Shown here: piece after piece, positions 24,001-37,512 of the stretch
Layout: every line of letters begins with the position of its first letter
How positions within the stretch are numbered: position 1 is the stretch's first letter
NCBI GenBank assembly: GCA_003254905.1
Contig: QANU01055553.1
Location: 62,001-126,000, forward strand
From: Nissolia schottii
Taxonomy: Eukaryota; Streptophyta; Magnoliopsida; Fabales; Fabaceae
Reading direction: 5' to 3'
Length of the DNA: 64,000 bases
Translations under genes and position numbers: made by a program
The notes under the pieces: model-generated
What the model was told of the DNA's origin: nothing
Database searches by the model: none
What the model saw: the letters and a program-made list of their open reading frames with translations, nothing else

Positions 24001-27000
24001 GAGTTGATACATGCCATCTCTGTCGTAGACACTTGATATGAAGATTTTTCATTATTTTTATTCTTTCAAAATTAATATTGATTATCTATTTGTTAGATAT
24101 CAACTATCTAATTTTTAAAAGATGCTTTATACTCCCTCTGGTCTATTTTATTTGTGGTTGAGGAAAAAATCTTTTTTTTTTTTTTCATTTTATTTGACAT
24201 TCTCACATATCAATGAAGAGTTTATGATTAATTTCTCAATTTTACGGTTCACACTATTCTAAGCACACCAAACTTTTAATGAAGTAAATTGTGCACCTGT
24301 TGGGTATACTGTTATGAGTAGTTAATTAATAGATAAACCGTTAACTCATCCTGCCATTTTGGGTATAAGAGTTATTAATTTTTTTCGTACTAGCCAATTG
24401 ATCTTTATTTCATACTTTATTCATTATGAGATGCAAGATTTTGGTTAGTTCATTTGGATCAATCTTTACATTCATGCTTGTATTTGTGAGTCACAGGTTC
24501 CTGTTGCAAACGGAAGTGGATCTTATCCCTATTCATTGGATGTCCCAAGGAACACAAGGTTCTTGTTCGCCAGCAAAACTTCCATCAAAACTTCCATCCT
24601 TGCAAAGGCTATCGCCAAATCCATAGTAAGAAAATATGCTATGGCATATTTTGTGTGATTCGAATATTCGAACCATGTTGCTGATTTTTAACTTTTAGTT
24701 TATTGATCTTTTGCAATTACATTTTCAGATATATTTACTAAAACCTGGTAGTTCAGCACAACAGCACTTTGAGAAATTGATCAACATTTTGGAGCAGTTA
24801 GTTCACTCTCAGTGCTCTCATTATTTGGCTTAAAAAAGCTTGCCTTCTCTTCTACAGTTATTTGCATTTTTTTGGGTTTTTAAAATTTTTTTTTACGAGT
24901 GTTTATTATTGTAGATACTATCATCCCTCAAATGGTGGTCGATGGACTTACTCATTGAAGTGTTTTTTGTCTCATTTGGTAATTCAATTTCAGAAGCGCC
25001 TACAGAATGAACAGTTGTAAGAATCAATTGTTGTTTTCCATTTATTCTGCTATTGCTGTGTGGTTATATATATGCATATATATGCACATGCACACACGTG
25101 TCTGTTTAATGCTACTGAAGTTCTCTACTGCAGGGGCATGAATAATAGCAAACCAATTGAGCAACATCTTGGGAAATCAGAAAGGGTATTCTTTGTTAAA
25201 TCAGTGCTAAAGTTAATTGATCGGGGTCAATACAGCAAGAATGAACCTCTCTCTGGGACAGTAGCTGCAGCAACTTCTATTTTGTCCTATGTGGAGCCCT
25301 CATTGGTTCTGCCATTTGTGGCATCTCGGTTCCAAATGGCACTTGAAACGGTTAGTAGTGCTGCATGAGTTTCTTCTGTGGTAAAATTTTAGAAGTTATA
25401 TGTGGTCATTGGCTTGTCTAAAGCATAATTTATGTCTTGATAGAATATCTATTGCATGATAGGATCAATCACTGTTATTAAGCTCGGACCGGATTTGGCC
25501 GGTCCAACCGATAAACCGGTGAACCGGCCAAGCAATCGGTCTGATTAGCATATTGGATTGGATATGCAAGTGACCTGGAGTTTCAAATTATTCAACTTGG
25601 CTGGTTCACTAAATGACCCAGCCAGAATAACCAAAAGAGGGGAGAGAGGGGTAGATACAGTTTTCTTTCTCTTACTTTTATAGCCCACTCAACACATTAT
25701 TCCACTTAAACTTTCTGATGTGGGAAAAAATGCCTCTACAAACACACTTGCTATCTTTCATGGGTCTCCCATCTTTTTTTAATGTACAAGCCTGATTTTA
25801 AAAATCCAGTTGGCCACAAGGATGGAAAAAAATCCTATCAACAAAATTAAAACACACTTAGCAATTGTAGTCAAGGACTAGATATGTGGTCAAGTGTGAG
25901 AGATTAATTTTTTTGATTAAACTGGTACTACCCATTGTCAGAATCCTATAACTGCAGTAAATTTGATCAAGTTACAGCATAAATGATATGAGGTATGCCA
26001 TTGGGCTCAGGTCTCCCATCTAGAATAGATTCAATGCTAATAGTTTATTTAAAAGGAAGCTCCATCATGCATTGCAAATTTGCACAAGCCTTTTTGTTCC
26101 ATGTTAAAGGAGAGCTGTGGTGTTCGTTGGCTTTGTTGTCCTTACTCTGCTCCTCATTTTAAGCCTTCCCATTGTGTTCATATATAGAAAAAGAGAAAGT
26201 CTCCATTTGCAATAGATACTTCACATCTTTTGAGTATTGCTGTATAATTACAACATATACATTAATATTTATTTTATTAATAACTTTTTAAAAACAAATG
26301 TGTAAATATAAATGTTTAGATATATATGATATAAATTATATCTATATATACATATATGTAATATTTGTGTCATTTCATTATATTTATTTAAATTTTAATG
26401 TATTTTTCAATATTTATTTAATTATATCTGATTCAGCAGTTCAACCAATGACCCATTGGTTAAATCAAAGACTTAGTGACCTGGTGCTTTAACCGAGTTG
26501 ATTGCTGAGTCGAGTTTTATAACTATGGATATGATATTCTTCTCACTCTTCAAATGTTATGCTATTATATTTATAATATTATAATAGCTTGTCTCTCTTA
26601 CTATATTTATTTTTCCTAGCCAGATGACGGCCATCCACCAGTTGAAAATTGCAGTTATGTCAGTGGCATTTGTGGGGCGTTCACTATTTTTTACATCTGT
26701 ATCGACTTCCTCAATCAAACAAGTTGGTCTTGGTGGTGGTGGTGGTGGTGGTGGTGAAGAAGCATTCATTCATCTTGTGGGGGTTTCATTATCCAATGCA
26801 TTACTTGGCATGGATGCTAATGACCCTCCAAAAACCTTGGCTACAATGCAATTAATCGGTTCCATCTTTTCAACCGTGAGCTTGCAACTTTTAGATATAT
26901 TGAATAAATAGCTTCTTACTACTGTAGAGAAAGCTTAACATATCTACCCTGTAAATGCAGTTGGCGTTATTGGATGACAAAATTGATGACTTATCATTTA

Positions 27001-30000
27001 TGCCAATGATTCGGTTCTCTGAATGGCTGGATGAGTTCTTATGCCGTCTGTTTTCCTTACTTCTACACTTGGAACCCAGCAGTGTTATGTAAGTGATGAT
27101 GACAGCCTGTTTTTATTTGGGAACAATATTGTTTAACTGGAATTTATATATTTCTTTTACGATTGGATATCTGGTTTCTGGTGTATTAGAAATGAAGGTC
27201 TGCACTCATCAGCATCATCAGGAACTTTTCTGGTTGATGATGGTCCATACTACTTTTGTGTGCTTGAAATTCTGCTTGGGAGGCTTTCAAAATCACTGTA
27301 TAGCCAGGTGCTTAATAATGCTTTATACATACTTCAGTTTCTGGGCTAATATATTGTCGTACAGTTCACTGACATGTCAAACAGGCTTTGAAGGAAATTT
27401 CCAAATTTGTGAGGACAAATATTCTTCCTGGTGCTATAGCGGAAGTTGGACTGCTCTGTTGTGCATGTGTACACTCGAACCCAGAAGAAGCAGTTAGTCA
27501 ACTTGTTGAGCCAATATTAGCGTCCGTTATATCGTCCTTGAAAGGAACACCACACACTGGATTTGGAGGAGGAGGAACTTTTGATGCATCTGCTTCAACC
27601 AAGGTACCCTTCTTTTGCCAGTGTGATTATCTTTCTCCGCACTGTTGCTGTTGGATTCTCTTGAAAGCAGAGGCTTCTCTTTTCAGGTTCGATCGACAAT
27701 TTCACCTGCTCTTGAGGCTGCAATCGACTATCAGTTAGAGATATTATCGATTAGCATCACATATGGCGGTCCAGCACTCCTCTGCTATAAGGATCAACTC
27801 AAAGAAGCTATCTTCTTGGCTTTTGACTCACCCTCTTGGAAGGTCTTTTTCTCCCATACTGGCTTGTTTCTTAAATTAGTTGATAATGTTCTCTTACTAA
27901 TAAAGATGTAACTTGCTGGTGATAGTGTTCCATTGGTCCATATCTAAATTTGATTATTGTTACTGTTAATGACAGGTTAATGGGGCTGCTGATCATCTTC
28001 TTCGGTCCCTTCTTGGAAGTCAGATTCATTATTATCCAATAGATCAGTATAAGTATGTATATAGCAGGGTTGTACCATTTGATATGTTTACTTAGTTTAT
28101 TTTTCCTTTTTCTGCTGCTCTAAATGCCAAAATTTTTGGTTTTGTAGGTGTGTTCTCAGTCATCCTGATGCTGCTGCTCTTGAAGAATGGATTAGCACAA
28201 AAGATTTTTCAACTGATGAAAGATTGATCCCAAAGTGGCATATTCCTTGTGATGAAGAAGTTCAGTTTGCAAATGAGCTTTTAGACTTTCACTTTAAATC
28301 AGCTTTGGATGATCTGTTAAAAATATGCCAAACTAAAATCCATGTGGATCAAGGTATATTACGCATGCATTTACCTCAAGTACTTATCCCATCATCCTTA
28401 GCTCATGAAGTACAATTTCTTATTTATAATTCCTTTTCGACTAGCACTATTGTGAATTTTCATTTGTTGAAATTATCTATGTTGTTACTGATTATTCTGA
28501 CTTCCTGGAATTGCCTTTTTTCTTTAAAACTTTTTCTGGCATAATTTTGTTGACCATTTAACATATTTGGATGCTAGTGTTGCATTAAGTGAATAATAAG
28601 TGTATGCTTTTCACTGTTATATTGAATGTTTCTTCTTTTCCAGGGCATGAGAAAGAGCACTTGAAGGTGACTCTTTTACGCATTGAATCATCACTGCAAG
28701 GACTTTTTTCTTGCTTGCCTGATTTTGTTCCAGTTTCTAGGAATGGGATGGTTGATGATTCAGACCATACGTTTCTAATAGCTGGAGCAACAGGATGTAC
28801 TGTTGGTAGCACTGCTCTGCGAGAAAAAGCTGCTGAGATTGTACATGCAGCCTGCAAGTAAGGATCACAATTAATGCACCTCTGTATGCCATTCCTTCAA
28901 CTCATGTGCTTGTTATTTTTGTGAATCCCATTGATCTTTAATCGTTTTAACAGGTATATCCTGGAGAAAAAATCAGATGACAGCATCCTGTTGATACTCA
29001 TTATTCGTATTATGGATGCCTTAGGAAATTATGGTACTGAATGCTTCATATGGATTAGCTATCATATATTATTCCAAATTCTGTTGTATATGGACTGCCT
29101 AACTTATTCTGTTCCCATTTTCTACACAGGTAGTTTGGAATATGAGGAGTGGTCTAGTCACCGACAGGCTTGGAAGTTGGAATCTGCTGCTATAATAGAA
29201 CCTCCAATTAATTTCATTGTGTCATCTCATTCTAAAGGAAAGAAAAGGTTTAATACTTTACCACACTCTCACTTGATCACCGGAACAGTGAGCATGAACT
29301 TTTTTATAAAACTATGATTTTTCATTCCAGACCTAGGTGGGCTCTTATTGACAAAGCATTCATGCACAATACGTGGAGATCTTCTCAAGCGTCCTATCAT
29401 CTATATCGAACAAGTGGGAATTTCAGTCCATCAGATCATGTGACCCTTCTGATAGACGATTTTTTGAGTCTCTGTTTGCATAGCTATGAAACTGTCCGCC
29501 TGTAAGTGTGCAAGACATCCATGGCTAACTGAAATATAAATGTTTTATATCATTTAATTTGTGTTAGCACTTGATTTAATGTGTAGCTTATTTATATTTT
29601 ACAAGTTTGACCTGAACTATATTAAATTAAATAAATTAAATAAACAAACAGTGCAGACTTCTTTTGAAACAGTGAAAAATAGAAAAATGAAATCAGTTGA
29701 AAAACTTGTCCTTTAACTAGAATTTATAAAGTTTTACATCTATAATGGTATAACCTGGCAAATACTTTGATTTCTAATTTGTGTAAGAATAAATGGCAAT
29801 TGTTTATAGGGAACAGAAAGGCAAAGAAAAAGGGACATAAAAGTATTGTCAGTCAGTGCTGGTGTATAATCAGTTTGTGGCATGGTTCCTTATGTCAAAT
29901 TTTATTAGTCATTTTATAATGAAAGGAAACATGCTTCTTATTTAGGTATAACTTATTTTAAAAGACTTGCATTCCCTATTACGCCAACTGCAAATTTATT

Positions 30001-33000
30001 CAGCGTAGCAGATGAAACTAATTTTGTTTTAAGCTTGAAAACAAGTAGCCTGAATCATTTGTACAGTGGGTGCTCAGTAGGATATCTTATCCTCTATTCT
30101 TTTAGTTGTTTCTTTATCTTCTCTATTGCAATTTGTTCTTTTACAAAATAAATAAATAAAAGAGTAATATGCATAATGGCATCAATGTAAAATTTAAGGT
30201 TTATCCTTTGGTACCCAAACTTTTATGAAGATATCGATGCCTCATTGTATTTGAACGACTGTGATTCAATTACAAATTTAAAACAATAAACAATTTGATT
30301 TAGTGGGACACGTGGCGAAATCTTAGATGCTATGGTATCGATACCATTGAATTTTATGTGGGGCACTGGAGTAAACCCCAAAATTTAAACTATGCTTTGA
30401 TGCTTATATGAGCTTTATGTGTTATAGAAGTTCATTGCTACGTTTTTTGTTCTTTAAATAAACTTGTTAATGTTTATCTTGATTTGCTTTCGTTTTGGAA
30501 TCTAACTTGTTTTACTTAATACCACCGAAGTGCTTTCTTTGCCTGGTTAAATTTCTGATATGATGCCAGGCGTGCTGGAAAAGCTCTGGTGAAGCTGATC
30601 AAGAGATGGCCATCTATGATCTCAAAGTGTGTTGTAACTCTCACTGAGAATTTGCGGGGTCCAGCCGAGGAATATGCAGTGCTGGGTTCTTGTTCAGTCC
30701 TTGCCTCACCAACAGTTCTCAAGCATTTGACAACGGTGATTGTCGATGAAGCTGCTCTTAAAACTATCTTTGTGGATGGTCAATACTTTCATGTCTCTTA
30801 CATGCTTTATTTTGGTTCCAGGATCCCAAGTCATTCTCTTCGTTTATCATGGCCATTCTTTCTAGGTAATTCCATTTTCATTGTTTCCCATTTTGGATGA
30901 AAATTGTTGTACCATCTATAACGTAGGAGAATAATACTTTGCGGGTTTCGTCTTGCAGTTCTCACCATGAATCCTTGAAATCTCAGAAAGCAATTAATGA
31001 GGTAAGCTTTTCCCCCATCAGATGATTGCTGTTTCATTGTGTGATGTTTATCATTTAACGTTTCCTTACTTTCAACAGCTTTTTGTAAAGTACAACATCC
31101 AGTTTTCGGGAGTATCTAGAAGCTTTTTTCGGATACCAGGCAAAGAAAATCAGACTGGTGGACTGGGCTTTTCAGAGTTGGTTTCTCGGATTGGCTCCAT
31201 GAGTTTTGATTCTACTGGCTTGCATTGGCGGTGAATGACAACTCATATGGCCTTTCTTCTTTCTTTCTTGATGTAACTTCGTTTGAAATTTATTTTACAC
31301 ACGACAGATAGAGTTGTTCTTATGCTTACTTTGGTTCTGTTTCTTTCTTATTCATTTTCAATTTACGTGCTGCTGCATAATTTTTGACTTGTTTATGCTT
31401 TCTGTTCTACATTGTTTGACATTCAAAACCATGGCTCAATAAAATTCATGTTTTTTTTCAGGTATAATTTAATGGCTAATAGAGTTTTGCTTTTGCTGGC
31501 TTTGGCTTCTCAGGACCACCCAAATTCATCAATTAAAATCCTGAGTGAAACTGCTGGTTTGTATTGCTTGTATATGCTTCTGGATCTTTCTTTCTTCTAT
31601 TTCTTTGCATTATGTTTATGCTATTCATGCTGTTGCTCATATAGGGCACTTTTTGAAGAATTTGAAAAGTCAACTTCCTCAGACAAGGATACTTGCAATT
31701 TCGGCTTTGAATACACTGTTAAAGGAATCGCCTTATAAGCTGTCGCCTGGTGAGAAATCTTCCATACTTGAGGATCTGCAAGGCAATGGCAAGTCATCCC
31801 TTGAAGAAACTTTAACTCAAACTTTTCAGGAAGAGGGTTTCTTCAATGAGATACTGAATAGTCTCTCTCATGTACATATTGTATCTGATTCTGAATCTGC
31901 TTCAAGGGGAAATCATGGAGATTCCAGTTTCCAAAGCTTAGCGGACAAATCCATTACCCGCTTCTACTTTGAATTTTCGGCTTCATGGCCCCGTACTCCA
32001 AATTGGATCTCCTTTATAGGAAATGATACATTCGAAGCAAGTTTTGCACGTATTTTTAAGCGGCTTGTACAAGAATGTGGCATGCCTGTAGTATTAGCTC
32101 TTAAAGGTGCCGTAGATGAGTTTACAGTTGCCAAGGAGAGGTCTAAACAATGTGTAGCTGCTGAAGCATTGGCAGGTGTGTTACATTCTGATATTGATGG
32201 CCTATTGGGAGAATGGGAATGTTGGCTGATGCCTCAGTTGAAGAACATCATTCTAGCACAATCTGTTGAATCAGTTCCTGAGTGGGCCTCTTGCATACGA
32301 TATGCAGTTACTGGTAAAGGAAAATATGGAACAAGAGTTCCTCTTTTGAGGCAGAAAATTCTTGATTCTTTGATGGCGCCTTTGCCTCCAACAGTAGCTA
32401 CCACTGTAACAGCCAAGCGATATGCTTTTCTGGCAGCTGCACTGATAGAAATATCCCCACAGAAAATGCCAGTTGCTGAAATACAGCTCCACAATACACT
32501 TTTGAAGGAAGTTCTTGCTAATATGTGTCACTCATCAGCCCAAGTAAGCAATGCCTCGGATCCTATTTGTTTAATTAGTCACATTATTGAATTTTCCCTT
32601 TCTATTTAGTTGAAGCTCCCAACACTCAGGAGTTCAGCACAAACTCCTAATATTATTAAGTAGAATCCTAATGCTCAATTGAATGGTATTATTTATTTTC
32701 TGATATATGATATATTACTTGATATATGATGTATGTTTTATGCATGCAATTATATTAAATTCTTTTACTTTTTTGGGAGAAATTTTCATTTTATTTACTT
32801 TTTGCAGATTCCTTCCTTCTTTATAACAGTTTATGTACTTCAGTTAATTAATTGATTTTTCTTGGTTATTCTTGCATTTTTTGAAGTTCAGCTGATTGAA
32901 TGTATGGTTTAGCACCTTTTTTCCCCTTACCTTAAAGATTAAGTGTAGCTTTCTTTATCTTGTTATACCATTAGTTGATATTGTTAAAATATAAAACCAT

Positions 33001-34953
33001 TCAACTATTTCTACCTAACAACTTAACTTATGAGAGGGATGGTTCTAGACATGGTAGCTAAATTATAATGACCAAGCGATCTAGAGTTTGATCCTCGTCA
33101 CGACCCATTTTTTTAAAAATAAAAATGCGTGAAGTTCAAAGGGTTCTTGCGTAAGGGGGGTGTTTTCAATTGCTCTACCTCACAAGTTAAGCTTATGGAA
33201 GAGATTATTCTTGACATAGATATTACATTTATTTGCGGGTAGCCGGACCTCTTCCTAGTATTTGTTTTAGGAGAGACGGGTGGATAGCTGGTATTTTACA
33301 GGCATATTCACTCACTCAATTTGGTTGATTGTTCAGGCATACACTAGGAAAAATCCTTAAGAGTCTGATTCTTGTATAAACTGTGCTTATCTCTTTAAAA
33401 TATATTGTGTTAGTGTAAATTATATAAAATAATATACATATATTATTTTAAATTTCAAATAGTCCTAATTTTAGACTGTCATTGAGAGGCCTTTGTAAAA
33501 TAAGTTCAAGAGGTAAAAAAGGGGAAATCCGTCCACAGACTTCTATCAAAATAGTCAATCAATTTAGTTAACTGATGCATGGTCAGGTTGTATGTGTACG
33601 TATGAGGGCACTGTCTCTCTTAACACATCCATGTTTTAAATTGAAGATAGTGGTTGAAATAGGCGGTAGATACGGGAATTGGTATCTTACTAATAATTCG
33701 AAGTAGATAAAAAAAATTTTATAAAAAAATTTTAGCTGACTGGTTATGACCTATTTCAGTATGTGTATGCAACAGGTGAGGGACGCTCTAGGTGGTACCC
33801 TTTCCGTCTTGTGCTCAAACATTCGACTATACCATTCGAGTAATCATGATAGTACATATGATGGGAGAAGCAGCAATGTTGATACTCTGGTGAAAGATGA
33901 AAGCTGGGTTCAGTTTCTTACAAAGCGAGCTGCTGAAGCAGTTGTGAACATTCAGAATGCTATCCAATCAGACAAAGTAGTGAATCCCATAGACACAAGA
34001 CCTCAAAATGGGCATATAGACAGTGATTCACAGGATGATATGAAATGGATGGAAACGGTACTAGTACAAGCATACAGCTTAATAGGTTTTGATTTTACTT
34101 ATTGTATCATTCAATCATTCACTAATTGTTTACCATTCCAAACATTTGTAGCTACTCTACTTCATCATCTCGTCATTGAAGTCTGGGAGATCATCTTATC
34201 TACTTGATGTGATCGTAGGGCTTCTTTATCCTGTGATTTCCTTGCAGGTTTGTCTATATATTTGACTGTATTTATAATAATTTAAGTTTTTTTTAACTTC
34301 TTGTTTGAATGCATCCTTAATTATGGTATGATTTCTGTACTTATTATGTGATCCTCTTTGATGTGTGTTTCATTTTGACATTTGTATGGTTTGTAGTTTC
34401 ATTTTGACACTTATATGGTTTGTTGTGTATGCTTTTAATTCTCTTAAGTTCCTGACCACCCACCAAGGGTTAATTTGATTCTCTTAGGTAGTATTCTGGA
34501 ATTTCCTTTTGGTCTCGTAATCATAGATAATACACAAGACTTGCTGCCTCTCCTGCTGCTACTAGAAAATGTCAATATTTATCCTATTCTAGACAGGAAG
34601 TTTGGACAACCTATGTAGCCGACTCCACCTAGTGGGACAAGGCTTAGTTGTTGTTCTTTTCTAATGGAGGACAACTTATCCTCCTGCTTTTGTGATTCTC
34701 TTCTTTCATAATGGATTTATTTTTCTTTCTTAAAAGGGTGGTTTTTCTTGCCATAGACAAGCCTTTGTGCTTACGATAATTTCATATATGGATACCTCTA
34801 TTTAGATGTAGTTTTCTGGTTACATGAAGTTTAGTGATTAATGAAACACAACGAGAGTGTTAAACAATGAATCTTGTTGCAAGACTGAATGAAGGCTAAC
34901 GTGCTTCTTATCTTACACATTAAGATACATTTAGACTTTAGAGAAGCTTTTTA

Positions 34954-34997
<44 letters not shown>

Positions 34998-37512
34998 TTA
35001 TTTTTTATTTTTATTTTTTTTTATGCTTTTATTTGATTCCCTCATGGTTCACTGGGCCGTCCTCATTATTCAAGTAGGGAGGGTAGTAGTTATTACAGTT
35101 CTGAGTAATTTTATTTGCTTTTGAAGGAAACGTCAAATAAGGATTTATCAACGCTAGCCAAGGCAGCATTTGAATTGCTAAAATGGATGATTGTCTGGGA
35201 GCCTCACCTCCAGAAGGCTATATCTGTGATTCTTTCTGCTGCTGATGATTCCAACTGGCGAACTAGATCTGCTACATTGACATATCTGCGTACTTTCATG
35301 TACAGGTATGATTATCTTCTGATGGTTTTCTGTGGCATATAACATGGTTAGTAATTATAGTTATCCAGCTTCCGTTAGTAATGCTTTCTTAACGAAGTCA
35401 TCTTATTTAACATATGTTTTGGAATTATCAACTTGTACTTAACAGAAATCATTGATAATTATTTTCTCATTATAATTTATTGTGACTTCCCCTTTCTGTG
35501 AGGTATATTACTTTTTTGTCTATTATGAGGCAGGTACAAATAAAGTTTTGTTCCTTCTGTAACAGGCATACTTTCATTCTCTCAAGGTCAAAGAAACAAG
35601 AAATTTGGAGAACTGTTGAGAAGTTACTAGTAGACAACCAAGTTGAGGCAAGCTCTCTCTTAAGTGTTACTAGAAAAGAAATATGGAATGCTTGATTTTC
35701 TCCCAATTTTATCATGCGCGAAACAGTCTGCTTGCGTGACCTACCCTACATGTAGAAGAAAGCATGTTTTACTTTGAAGTTTATTTTTTTGTAGCTACAA
35801 GTGGCTGTGATTCCTGATGCAGACAAAGTTGAAATGAACATTTATTTTAATGTGCTGACTTGTATCATGCTTTCTTCTTGGGTTTACATAACATCAATTA
35901 TTGATTGCTGCTATTTCCGTTTGGTATTATATGATTTTGATTATTACATTTTAAGTCATCTCATTCATGAAGACTTGATCTTTGGTCTAGGTAAGAGAGC
36001 ATGCTGCAGCAGTCTTAGCAGGTTTAATGAAGAGTGGAGATGAAGATATAGCTAAGGATTTCCGTGATAGAGCTTATGTAGAGGCAAATACTGTACAAAA
36101 GAGAAGGAAGTTGAGGTTATTCTTTTCTTTATGTTTCTGGAAAGTTTAGTTATTTGGCAAGAAAGTGGGCCACTAAAAAAGCTGAAATGATGGTTCATTT
36201 TTTCTAATTGAATATTCTTTATCCTTTGTGTATGGTCCTGGGAAGTTATATAGTTTTATTTTTGAACATTCATGAAATTCTATTATAGCTAAAACATATA
36301 CTGGGTTTTACTTTTAAATATTTGCTAATTTGCTATTTATGAAAAGTAATAGTGCGAGCAGTTTGTCATAAAAAATGTTTATGCTACATGTCTAGGCATG
36401 AAGAGCTTCTGTACTGGGTGATATTTGCATATTTTATGATTTGTCAATTAAACAGCTTGAATAGCCATATGGCAAATTCTTATTTTATGTTTAGGCTTAT
36501 ACATTTCGTGTTTGATAAATTGTGGAAAATTTGTAATGCAGAAATGCGAGTTCTGGTTCATCTGTAGCATCCGTTCATGGTGCTGTACTAGCTTTGGCAG
36601 CTTCTGTATTATCAGCTCCATATGATATGCCCAGGTTTGTCCAGCGATAATATCTATATGATTTCATTATGTACTGGTATATAAGCAATGGCTTTGTATA
36701 ATCCAAATACATGAGATGCTTCAAAAAGTTTAACGTTTAGGTCAATATTTTTTAGTTTATTTTTCGTTAGAACTTTTTGATGTTGAAAGTGCACCAAACA
36801 CAGTTCTTACAATATTAGAAATCCCCGCATCATGCGCAATATTGGTACCACTACCACCATGTTCAAGTTCAGCACTCATGGAAATGTAACTATGTAAAGT
36901 TCATCTTCAGGTAAAAGGAGCAGTGGCAAACATCTTTTTCTAAGTGACGGGTTGATGTGTTGAACTTGACTAAAGTTCAGTGAACCAGGATAAAAAAAGC
37001 CAATAGATTTTCATGAAATCCCAGCCATCACAATTTTTACTCTACTGGGTTCTTGATCTGTAGGCTTATTATCTGTTTTCAGCTGTATACTAGATTTATA
37101 AGGACCTTAGACTAGCCTCTTTTTTTATAATACAACAGATTGATTATGTATCTATCATTCTTCTTTCTAGTCATTATCTGACGTCACTAACTACTACTTT
37201 CTTTCAGTTGGTTGCCTGAGCATGTTACGCTACTAGCTCGTTTCAGCGGGGAGCCATCCCCCGTGAAATCTACAGTTACGAAAGCTGTTGCGGAGTTCCG
37301 TCGGACTCATGCTGATACATGGAATGTTCAGAAAGAGTCATTTACTGAAGAGCAACTCGAGGTAGTTTTCTACAGAATCCAAACATATTGCGCTGTGTTT
37401 TAGAAATTTTTGTTATTATTTTTGTTGGTTTTTTTGTTTTTCCCCACTAAAATTTTCTTCTTATTTTCAGATTCTGGCAGATACGTCCTCTTCATCATCT
37501 TACTTTGCTTGA
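21009..37512 (+). CDS. PA200: Proteasome activator subunit 4 (PA200/Blm10 family), intact, 35 coding exons
   Basis: PA200 is a HEAT-repeat, ATP-independent cap of the 20S proteasome, mainly nuclear. Spliced frame: 5475 nt, 1824 aa (Arabidopsis about 1811). Exons: 21009-21169, 22262-22364, 22465-22577, 22900-23022, 23174-23275, 23362-23527, 24497-24625, 24729-24796, 24915-25016, 25134-25350, 26624-26875, 26961-27088, 27190-27307, 27385-27603, 27687-27842, 27976-28052, 28148-28353, 28644-28857, 28954-29033, 29130-29247, 29331-29501, 30570-30735, 30822-30865, 30959-31001, 31079-31230, 31462-31556, 31645-32543, 33776-34057, 34152-34247, 35127-35305, 35566-35647, 35991-36115, 36542-36634, 37208-37361, 37471-37512. 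The start is fixed by the conserved MHLYN..LPPPVA N-terminus. Conserved blocks include NALLGMDANDPPKTLATMQ, GSMSFDS and, in the C-terminal domain, THADTW. It ends SSSSYFA, an HbYX-like tail. All introns are GT-AG except 35648-35990 (GC-AG). No frame breaks. Exon edges were set by eye against the remembered Arabidopsis protein. Confidence 0.95.
25450..26525. mobile_element. Decayed repeat in PA200 intron 10
   Basis: The intron between 25350 and 26624 is filled by a segment starting near TTATTAAGCTCGGACCGG and ending near GAGTCGAGTTTTATAAC, which are roughly inverse to each other. Its ends are rich in CCGG words (GGCCGGTCCAACCG) and contain AATGACCC near both sides (25611 and 26448). A related end (CAAATGACCTAGTGATC ... 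TTTAATAACCATGG) lies at about 50355-50430. Non-coding; the superfamily was not determined and no target duplication seen. Confidence 0.45.
26732..26755 (+). repeat. (GGT)8 microsatellite inside PA200 exon 11
   Basis: Eight in-frame GGT codons encode Gly465-Gly472 of PA200, between TSSIKQVGL and EEAF. The Arabidopsis protein, as remembered, has no glycine run here, so it is probably a lineage-specific expansion in a surface loop. Confidence 0.85.
30197..30395 (+). repeat. Dispersed repeat, copy B, in PA200 intron 21
   Basis: It aligns with 17985-18180 in the same orientation (landmarks listed there). It lies in the large 1068-bp intron 29502-30569, in the same orientation as the gene. Non-coding; family unknown. 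Confidence 0.6.
34958..34997. repeat. (TTA)n microsatellite in PA200 intron 29
   Basis: About 13 TTA/ATT repeats followed by a T-rich run, inside the intron 34248-35126. The open frame across it is repeat translation. Confidence 0.85.
35648..35990 (+). other. GC-AG intron of PA200 (intron 31)
   Basis: Exon 31 ends ...CAAGTTGAG and the next bases are GCAAGC. The following exon opens GTAAGAGAGCATGC (V-R-E-H-A-A-A) after TCTAG. Only a splice at GAG|GCAAGC keeps the conserved VDNQVEVREHAAAVLAGLMK order, and no GT donor gives this protein. GC donors with an otherwise consensus AG|GCAAG context make up about 1% of plant introns (general knowledge). Confidence 0.85.

Noticed and set aside
23540-24490. 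A complete MITE in PA200 intron 6
   Set aside because: ACTCCCTCTGGTCTATTTTATTTG near 24130 resembles a Stowaway end, but no matching opposite end was found.
28585-28857. 90-codon minus frame inside PA200
   Set aside because: Shadow of exon 18 on the opposite strand.
32234-32531. Two 86-codon minus frames inside PA200 exon 27
   Set aside because: Shadows of a long conserved exon; no independent evidence.
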